From positions 1-6,899 of the forward strand of contig WRMX01000137.1 in NCBI GenBank assembly GCA_009776905.1: DNA of 6,899 bases. Direction: 5' to 3'. Made by a program: the position numbers and the translations under genes. The notes under the pieces are model-generated. The model searched no databases. It was not told where the DNA came from and saw only the letters and a program-made list of their open reading frames with translations. Each line of letters opens with the position of its first letter. Positions within the stretch are counted from its first letter, which is position 1. This DNA comes from Oscillospiraceae bacterium (GTDB lineage Bacteria > Bacillota > Clostridia > Oscillospirales > Oscillospiraceae). Shown here piece after piece: positions 1 through 3,689 of the stretch.

Positions 1-6
1 CCCCCC

Positions 7-35
7 TGTCATTTTGAACGCAGCGAAGAATCTTT
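7..35 (+). repeat. Dispersed GAAGAATC-type intergenic repeat, copy 1
   Basis: A 29-base unit that begins TGTCATTTTGAACG and ends GCGAAGAATCTTT. It is identical to the copy at 91-119 over its whole length. It can fold imperfectly because ATT near the left end pairs with AAT near the right end around the GC-rich core. It is flanked by C-runs, as the other copies are. Repeats of this type are widespread in intergenic DNA of many bacteria. The strand is arbitrary. Confidence 0.8.
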
Positions 36-45
36 CCCCCGTAGC

Positions 46-62
46 GGCGGCATTCTGCCGCC
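46..62. other. GC-rich hairpin in repeat cluster
   Basis: A perfect 7-base inverted repeat, GGCGGCA and TGCCGCC, with loop TTC. It lies between two repeat copies. The core CATTCTG also occurs in the dispersed repeat. No T-run follows on either strand, so it does not look like an intrinsic terminator. Confidence 0.6.
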
Positions 63-70
63 ACACCCCC

Positions 71-85
71 TGTCATTCTGAACGC
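71..85 (+). repeat. Truncated dispersed repeat start
   Basis: The first 15 bases of the repeat (TGTCATTCTGAACGC) are followed after CCACC by a complete copy at 91. The right half is missing. The same arrangement, a left-half fragment directly before a complete copy, recurs at 2706-2751. Confidence 0.7.
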
Positions 86-90
86 CCACC

Positions 91-119
91 TGTCATTTTG
101 AACGCAGCGAAGAATCTTT
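91..119 (+). repeat. Dispersed repeat, copy 2, overlapping the hslO 3' end
   Basis: Identical to 7-35. It lies inside the end of hslO: read on the minus strand it encodes the last residues of Hsp33 (DSSLRSK) and its TGA stop at 93-95. The other full copies in the window are intergenic. Confidence 0.8.
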
Positions 120-1163
120 ATCTCCGAGCTCAGACACATCGAACAAATACACCGTGTCGCAGAATTGGCACGTGACCTCGACAGGCTCGCCCTTCTGCCT
201 CATATCCTCGTATTCCGCCTTGTCGATCCCCGCGATCGCCGAAAGTACGCGCTCTCTGCTGCACGAGCATCTATATTCGACGCTGCGCCGCTCGATGACC
301 CTCGGCGAAAGCCCAACCATGACTGCGTCGACAAGCGCATCGACGCTGCTGCCGTCTAATATGCCCGTCACATGCCCCGCTGCGGCGACGTTTCTTTCAA
401 TGATGTCAATTGCGTCGTCCGGCGCGCCGGGCAGCAATTGCGCTATATATCCGCCTGCGGCGGCCACGGTGCGGTCCCTTGCGACCAGCACCCCAAGCGC
501 GCAAACCGTCGGCACCTGCTCGCTATATGCGAAATACGCCGCAAAATCCTCTGCTATCTCGCCGCTGACGAGCTCCGCCGCGCCTGTATACGGCTCGCCT
601 TCGCCAAAATCCCTGATGATGGAAAGCATGCCCGTTTTACCGACGACCCCGCCGACGTCAAGCTTCCCCGGCCTAATGCTCGGGACATCCGCAGTAGGGT
701 TCTGCACGTATCCCCTCACATTTCCTTCATGGTCGGAAACGGCGATGATGCTCCCCGCAGGGCCGCCCCCATTGATGCGGACTGTCAGCGAGGCGCCTTC
801 TTTTTTCATTGAGCTGCCGATTATTGAAGCCGCCGCAAGCGTCCTGCCGAGAGCTGCCGTGACGACCGGAGACGAGCCGTGGATGCATCGCGCGCGTTCA
901 GTCAGACCTCGCGAGCTGATGGCCGTTATTGAAACGAAGCCGTCGCTCGATATTGCCCTGATGATTTCGTCCGTTTGCGATGCCTCCGGCCTTGCCGCCT
1001 CGCCCGCTGTCTGTGTCGCTTCTGCCATCTGCGGTGCTTCCGCTGTCTGCGATGGCTCCGGCCTTGCCGCCTCGCCCGCTGTCGTTATGGCCGCCACCTG
1101 CGCGCTACTCTCCCTTCTTCGCATCAAGCCGCTTGAAAACGACGTCATAGCCGTCGGCACCAT
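93..1163 (-). CDS. hslO: Redox-regulated holdase chaperone Hsp33 with repeat-rich N-terminal extension
   Basis: Hsp33 is a cytoplasmic chaperone switched on by oxidation. Reduced cysteines hold zinc; disulfide formation unfolds the C-terminus and exposes client-binding surface. The core begins near residue 65 (DEIIRAISSDGFVS). It includes GGGPAGSI and VGKTGMLSI-type motifs and ends with the zinc cysteines C299, C301, C332 and C335. Thirty residues separate the two pairs, as in the E. coli protein. Residues about 24-64 are an Ala/Glu/Thr-rich extension with an internal duplication and no counterpart in ordinary Hsp33. The last seven residues and stop come from a dispersed repeat. The start is uncertain. 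ATG at 1163 has GGAG eight bases upstream but overlaps the YerC-like gene by 59 bases. ATG at 1124 or GTG at 1097 (after AAGGGAG) are alternatives. It is probably cotranscribed with that gene. The identity is secure; the start is not. Confidence 0.93.
   Translation of the reverse strand: MVPTAMTSFSSGLMRRRESSAQVAAITTAGEAARPEPSQTAEAPQMAEATQTAGEAARPEASQTDEIIRAISSDGFVSITAISSRGLTERARCIHGSSPVVTAALGRTLAAASIIGSSMKKEGASLTVRINGGGPAGSIIAVSDHEGNVRGYVQNPTADVPSIRPGKLDVGGVVGKTGMLSIIRDFGEGEPYTGAAELVSGEIAEDFAAYFAYSEQVPTVCALGVLVARDRTVAAAGGYIAQLLPGAPDDAIDIIERNVAAAGHVTGILDGSSVDALVDAVMVGLSPRVIERRSVEYRCSCSRERVLSAIAGIDKAEYEDMRQKGEPVEVTCQFCDTVYLFDVSELGDKDSSLRSK
973..1083 (-). repeat. 72-base-period duplication inside hslO
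   Basis: Two 39-base blocks, 973-1011 and 1045-1083, match at 37 of 39 positions with starts 72 bases apart. In the protein this gives two copies of TAGEAARPExSQT, 24 residues apart, in the N-terminal extension of Hsp33. Between the blocks is further Ala/Glu/Thr/Gln-rich sequence. The period is a multiple of three, so the reading frame is kept. Confidence 0.85.
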
Positions 1164-1419
1164 ATCGAAGACTCCGATTGACCCTGCTGATCGTCGCGCT
1201 CGACGCGCCCGTCTGCTCCAAAATTGTGCTGTAGATATTGCCCTCGCTCAACATCCGCGCGACCTGATACCTCTGCTCAATTGCGCAAAGCTCCGTCACG
1301 GAACATAGGTCATCAAAAAACCTTATGCATTCATCAAGCGTTTCCAGCGTCAATATTGCCTCATACATTTCTTTATGCGGCTCCCGTTTGCCGTTCTTGT
1401 CATTCTTCATAATTACCAT
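1105..1419 (-). CDS. TrpR-related helix-turn-helix protein, YerC/YecD family
   Basis: A protein of 104 residues. The segment from about residue 19 to 97 (MYEAILTLETLDECIRFF, then DLCSVTEL, IEQRYQVARML and TISRVNRSL) matches the YerC/YecD relatives of the tryptophan repressor. The helix-turn-helix lies at about residues 47-86, with recognition-helix-like GASSATISRVNRSL. The family is a probable DNA-binding regulator; the ligand and targets cannot be told from sequence. I chose ATG at 1419 because GGAGG lies five bases upstream. ATG at 1410 is possible, and GTG at 1434 would place the start inside a hairpin loop. The gene overlaps the hslO start region and follows pfkA after a gap of about 200 bases. 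The product could regulate its own operon, but no operator is evident. Confidence 0.85.
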   Translation of the reverse strand: MVIMKNDKNGKREPHKEMYEAILTLETLDECIRFFDDLCSVTELCAIEQRYQVARMLSEGNIYSTILEQTGASSATISRVNRSLRYGADGYDVVFKRLDAKKGE

Positions 1420-1424
1420 CCCTT

Positions 1425-1440
1425 CCTCCGCCACAGGCGG
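1425..1440 (-). promoter_or_regulatory. Ribosome binding site of the YerC-like gene, partly inside a hairpin
   Basis: On the minus strand CCGCC-TGT-GGCGG (1428-1440) forms a 5-base-pair hairpin whose right arm supplies the first two bases of the GGAGG Shine-Dalgarno (1425-1429). Two further GGAGG strings lie just upstream. The overlap is visible; any effect on translation is inference. Confidence 0.45.
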
Positions 1441-1622
1441 CGGTCGGCCTCCGTTCCTCCTTGCTACGCGGTCGGAAGCAAAACAAAAGGTCTTTGCCCC
1501 AAGGCAGAGCCGCGCGGTGTTTGAGCTTTTGATGTCGTCACTCGCTCGGTCATGTCGTGCAAGCGCGACGCGTCTCGCTTCGTTTGAAAGTAAACGTCTA
1601 CCTCACGGAGCGTGAATTAAAA
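1435..1622 (-). other. Leader between pfkA and the YerC-like gene
   Basis: This 188-base gap has no convincing gene. On the minus strand it contains, in order: TCACG-CTC-CGTGA just after the pfkA stop; an ACGAAGCGAGACGCGTCGCG segment that includes the 8-base palindrome GACGCGTC; a direct repeat of TGAC around CGAGCGAG; a terminator-like hairpin (1492-1509); and two extra GGAGG strings before the real ribosome binding site. It shares its AGCGAGCG vocabulary with the tRNA leader at 6609-6802. Confidence 0.5.
1480..1509 (-). terminator. Possible weak intrinsic terminator downstream of pfkA
   Basis: On the minus strand CTCTGCC pairs with GGCAAAG (seven pairs, one of them G-U) around loop TTGG. 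It is followed by ACC and the T-rich run TTTTGTTTTG. The three bases before the T-run and its interruption by G make it weaker than a textbook terminator. It would end the pfkA transcript or attenuate reading into the YerC-like gene. Confidence 0.35.
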
Positions 1623-2642
1623 CTATTCCGGTTCGCCGATGTCAGCTTCCTTGCTATCGAGGAACGTCAATGTCGTAAACATTTTATATAGCTCATGGTC
1701 GAAATCCTTTGTCATCGCAAGCGCTTCGTGTATGTCAATGTCTATCACCTTGTCGCCGTCCATCGCGACGATGCGCCCCCCCTGCCCTCGCGCCAATAGC
1801 ATGACAGCTGTGTAGCCCATGCTTGTGGCTGTCACGCGGTCGCGCATGAGCGGCGGCCCGCCGCGCTGCACATGCCCAAGCGCCGTGACCCGCGTGTCCA
1901 CGCCTGTCGCGTTTTGAATGTTCTCCGCCACGACATGCACAGGATCCATGCCTTCGGCGACGATCACCATAAAATGCGTCCTCCCCGCCAGGCGCGCGGT
2001 CCTGATCCGACTCACGACATCGCGTTCAAAATCATATTTTATTTCGGGAATAAGAACGATCGTCGCACCCGTCGCGATTCCAACGTTGAGCGCCAGATAC
2101 CCCGTCCTGTGCCCCATGACCTCGACGACGGAGCAGCGCTCGTGCGACTGCATCGTGTCGCTTAGCCTGTCGACGGCCTCGATGGCCGTGTTGCACGCCG
2201 TGTCGAACCCAATCGTATATGACGAGCAACCGATGTCGTTGTCGATCGTGCAAGGGATGCCAATGACCTTTATGCCGCGGTCCGCAAGCCCGAGCGCGCC
2301 TTTAAACGTGCCGTCGCCCCCGATGGTAATGAGCCCGTCGATGCCCATATATTTGCACGTATCCGTCGCGCGCTGGCGCCCCTCATCGGTCATGAACTCC
2401 TGTGAACGCGCGGAATAGAGCATCGTTCCGCCCATCTTCGTGAGTCCTTTGACGTCTTTCTCGCTCAGAGGCACAAAGTCGCCGCGTATGAGCCCGGCAT
2501 ATCCGTGGCGAATGCCGATGCATTCGATGCCGATGCACTGCGCCGTCCGCACAGCGGCTCTGATTGCCGCGTTCATGCCGGGTGCGTCGCCGCCCGATGT
2601 TAATACTCCTATTCTGCGTACTGCCAGTCCGGTTGATGCCAT
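1623..2642 (-). CDS. pfkA: ATP-type 6-phosphofructokinase
   Basis: Phosphorylates fructose 6-phosphate to fructose 1,6-bisphosphate in glycolysis, in the cytoplasm. It has 339 residues, slightly longer than the E. coli enzyme because of short N- and C-terminal additions. Motifs in order are: IGVLTSGGDAPGMNAAIR (11-28), LYSAR (75-79), GGDGT (108-112), TIDND (132-136, catalytic Asp134) and GHVQRGG (256-262). Gly111 sits where pyrophosphate-dependent enzymes carry Asp, and Cys131 sits where they carry Lys, so ATP is the likely donor. Fructose 6-phosphate residues Arg169, Met176, Glu230, Arg251, His257 and Arg260 are present. The MGR motif reads MGHRTG. Several effector-site residues differ (see findings). 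ATG at 2642 is supported by GGGAGG eight bases upstream. Confidence 0.96.
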   Translation of the reverse strand: MASTGLAVRRIGVLTSGGDAPGMNAAIRAAVRTAQCIGIECIGIRHGYAGLIRGDFVPLSEKDVKGLTKMGGTMLYSARSQEFMTDEGRQRATDTCKYMGIDGLITIGGDGTFKGALGLADRGIKVIGIPCTIDNDIGCSSYTIGFDTACNTAIEAVDRLSDTMQSHERCSVVEVMGHRTGYLALNVGIATGATIVLIPEIKYDFERDVVSRIRTARLAGRTHFMVIVAEGMDPVHVVAENIQNATGVDTRVTALGHVQRGGPPLMRDRVTATSMGYTAVMLLARGQGGRIVAMDGDKVIDIDIHEALAMTKDFDHELYKMFTTLTFLDSKEADIGEPE

Positions 2643-2670
2643 ATGTATAACCTCCCAAATAATCGATTAA

Positions 2671-2688
2671 TGTGAAGGCTCCTTCACA
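2671..2688. promoter_or_regulatory. 18-base perfect dyad upstream of pfkA, candidate operator or leader hairpin
   Basis: TGTGAAGGCTCCTTCACA is a perfect inverted repeat of 8-base arms around CT. It begins 15 bases upstream of the pfkA ribosome binding site and almost exactly fills the interval between TTGATT and TTAATC on the minus strand. TGTGA...TCACA half-sites resemble Crp-family sites, but the spacing is eight bases rather than the usual six. Confidence 0.4.
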
Positions 2689-2705
2689 ATCAAGCCGCTG
2701 CGCAA

Positions 2706-2720
2706 TGTCATTCTTTGCGC
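2706..2720 (+). repeat. Truncated dispersed repeat start
   Basis: TGTCATTCTTTGCGC, the left half of a repeat variant, ends directly before the complete copy that starts at 2723 with the same variant sequence. The layout matches 71-119. Confidence 0.6.
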
Positions 2721-2722
2721 GT

Positions 2723-2751
2723 TGTCATTCTTTGCGCAGCGAAGAATCTTA
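2723..2751 (+). repeat. Dispersed GAAGAATC-type repeat, copy 3
   Basis: Begins TGTCATTCTTTGCG and ends GCGAAGAATCTTA. It differs from copies 1 and 2 in the middle of the left half and keeps the GCGAAGAATCTT end. ATCCCC follows, as it does after copy 4. Confidence 0.75.
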
Positions 2752-2779
2752 TCCCCGCCGTACGGCTCTCTGCGCCCAC

Positions 2780-2809
2780 TGTCATTATCTGAGCGAAGCG
2801 AAGAATCTT
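2780..2809 (+). repeat. Dispersed GAAGAATC-type repeat, copy 4
   Basis: Begins TGTCATTATCTGAGCG and ends GCGAAGAATCTT. It contains the AGCGAAGCGAAG core in its most regular form and one extra base in the left half relative to the others. It lies 26 bases beyond the DUF2344 stop. Confidence 0.75.
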
Positions 2810-2831
2810 ATCCCCCCATAATGCGGCTGCA

Positions 2832-2847
2832 CCTTTTACCGAAAAGG
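2832..2847 (-). other. Hairpin across the DUF2344 stop codon
   Basis: CCTTTT and AAAAGG pair perfectly around a 4-base loop and include the TAA stop (2836-2838). No T-run follows on the minus strand, so it is not a good terminator. Confidence 0.4.
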
Positions 2848-3678
2848 ACGCATGCCCGCATCAAAAACCTCCAACCGCGTGAACGAAGCATAATCCGGAG
2901 CCAGCTCTGCAAACCCGCCGCTCAAAGCGGCTAATAAATTATCAGTGCTGACAGTCGGGTCGTGGACAAACACCTTGGCCTTGATAGTAACCTCGTCGGC
3001 ATCATCAAATTCGATGTCTCTGATGAATGGCGCGATATCAAGGTCCGAAACGCTCCGCTTGGTTTTCTTGGATATAATAATGCTTCGCTCGCTATACCGC
3101 GCCGCCAGCTTCGCCGCGGCATCGGCCGGCGCCCCCTTATCATAATACAAAATGCCGAATATCTCAACCCATGAAATTTCCTTAAGTTTTCTCATGGGCG
3201 TATAAATATCCAATATTTTGATCCCCTCGGGGAGTTGGGCGTTAATTTTCTCAACGAACGCATCGCAGGAAAAACCAACCTCGCCGTCTATCTCACCGCC
3301 AAAGTCGCCTATCTCACCGCTGACGACGCCACCAACCCCACCGTCAAAGGCGCCTGTCTCGCCGCCGCCATCTGCCGAAGCGTCGTGGACGAAACCACCT
3401 ACCTCACCCCCGCCGCCAAAGGCACCTCTCTCACCGCCGCCAACTGCCAAAGCGTCCACCCCGCCGACGCGAACGTCCATAAACTCGCACACGCTCGCGC
3501 AACCGATCGGCAGCGGCAGCGCGACGGACATATAAGGATGCGGGTTGAACCCCTCCGAATACTTCAAACTGACGCCCGCGCGCAGCAACGCCCGCCGCAT
3601 GGTCGACATTAAATCGAGATGCGAAATAAACCTTGCCTTACCAACCTTGGAAAACTGCAACCGCACTAAACTATCCAA
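2836..3678 (-). CDS. DUF2344 / TIGR03936 radical SAM-linked protein with GGExGxF-repeat insert
   Basis: A family of unknown function, nearly always encoded with or fused to the TIGR03960 radical SAM protein and therefore probably acting with it. The family N-terminus is clear: RLQFSKVGKARFISHLDL, then SEGFNPHPYMSVALPLPIG (to about residue 59). The family resumes at AFVEKINAQLPEGIKI (from about 140). Between them, residues about 72-138 are a Gly-rich insert with five GGExGxF-like units (GGERGAF, GGEVGGF, GGETGAF, SGEIGDF, and GGEIDGEVGF in longer form). At 280 residues it is longer than usual for the family because of this insert. It starts with TTG at 3678, preceded by AGGTGG four bases away; GTG at 3666 would also give a family-like N-terminus. 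It begins 11 bases after the radical SAM stop, so cotranscription is very likely. Confidence 0.88.
   Translation of the reverse strand: MDSLVRLQFSKVGKARFISHLDLMSTMRRALLRAGVSLKYSEGFNPHPYMSVALPLPIGCASVCEFMDVRVGGVDALAVGGGERGAFGGGGEVGGFVHDASADGGGETGAFDGGVGGVVSGEIGDFGGEIDGEVGFSCDAFVEKINAQLPEGIKILDIYTPMRKLKEISWVEIFGILYYDKGAPADAAAKLAARYSERSIIISKKTKRSVSDLDIAPFIRDIEFDDADEVTIKAKVFVHDPTVSTDNLLAALSGGFAELAPDYASFTRLEVFDAGMRPFR
3283..3456 (-). repeat. Internal repeat array encoding the DUF2344 Gly-rich insert
   Basis: Two 39-base blocks (3346-3384 and 3418-3456) match at 34 of 39 positions with starts 72 bases apart. Shorter related copies start at about 3301 and 3283 (shared plus-strand core CTATCTCACCGC). 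The reading frame is preserved, giving the GGExGxF units. Confidence 0.8.
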
Positions 3679-3689
3679 ACAACCACCTA

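Larger units (their letters stand above)
1..92. other. Intergenic repeat cluster downstream of hslO
   Basis: There is no gene here. The stretch holds one full dispersed repeat (7-35), a GC-rich hairpin (46-62) and a truncated repeat start (71-85), separated by C-rich runs. The next full copy begins at 91 and runs into the end of hslO. I see no hairpin followed by a T-tract that would end hslO transcription. Confidence 0.7.
2643..2835. other. Gap upstream of pfkA: dyad plus dispersed repeats
   Basis: There is no gene in this 193-base gap. Next to pfkA it holds the GGGAGG ribosome binding site (2651-2656), the palindrome TAATCGATTA (2660-2669) and an 18-base dyad (2671-2688). Farther out are one truncated and two full dispersed repeats. 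The minus strand has TTGATT then, 17 bases on, TTAATC. That is at best a weak promoter, so pfkA may also be read from upstream. Confidence 0.6.

Noticed and set aside
46..62. Intrinsic terminator for hslO
   Set aside because: The stem is strong but no T-run follows it on the minus strand.
7..119. CRISPR array
   Set aside because: The repeat copies are few, unevenly spaced and partly truncated, and no spacers of uniform length separate them.
154..1308. Long plus-strand open frame (384 codons) opposite hslO
   Set aside because: It is the antisense shadow of hslO and the YerC-like gene. Its Ser/Ala/Pro-rich translation has no recognisable domain, while the minus strand encodes a complete Hsp33 with its zinc cysteines.
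1623..2642. Pyrophosphate-dependent phosphofructokinase
   Set aside because: GGDG has Gly, not Asp, at the discriminating position and Cys131 replaces the diagnostic Lys, so the ATP type fits better.
2671..2688. Crp/Fnr-family binding site
   Set aside because: TGTGA and TCACA half-sites are present but eight bases apart rather than six, and no such regulator is visible here. It is kept only as a dyad of unknown use.
3218..3612. Plus-strand open frames with Pro/Ser or Leu-Thr-Ala repeats opposite the DUF2344 insert
   Set aside because: The repeats are the complement of the Gly-rich coding repeat, and conserved DUF2344 sequence on both sides is on the minus strand. One frame looks vaguely like a solenoid repeat, but it has no supported start or family match.
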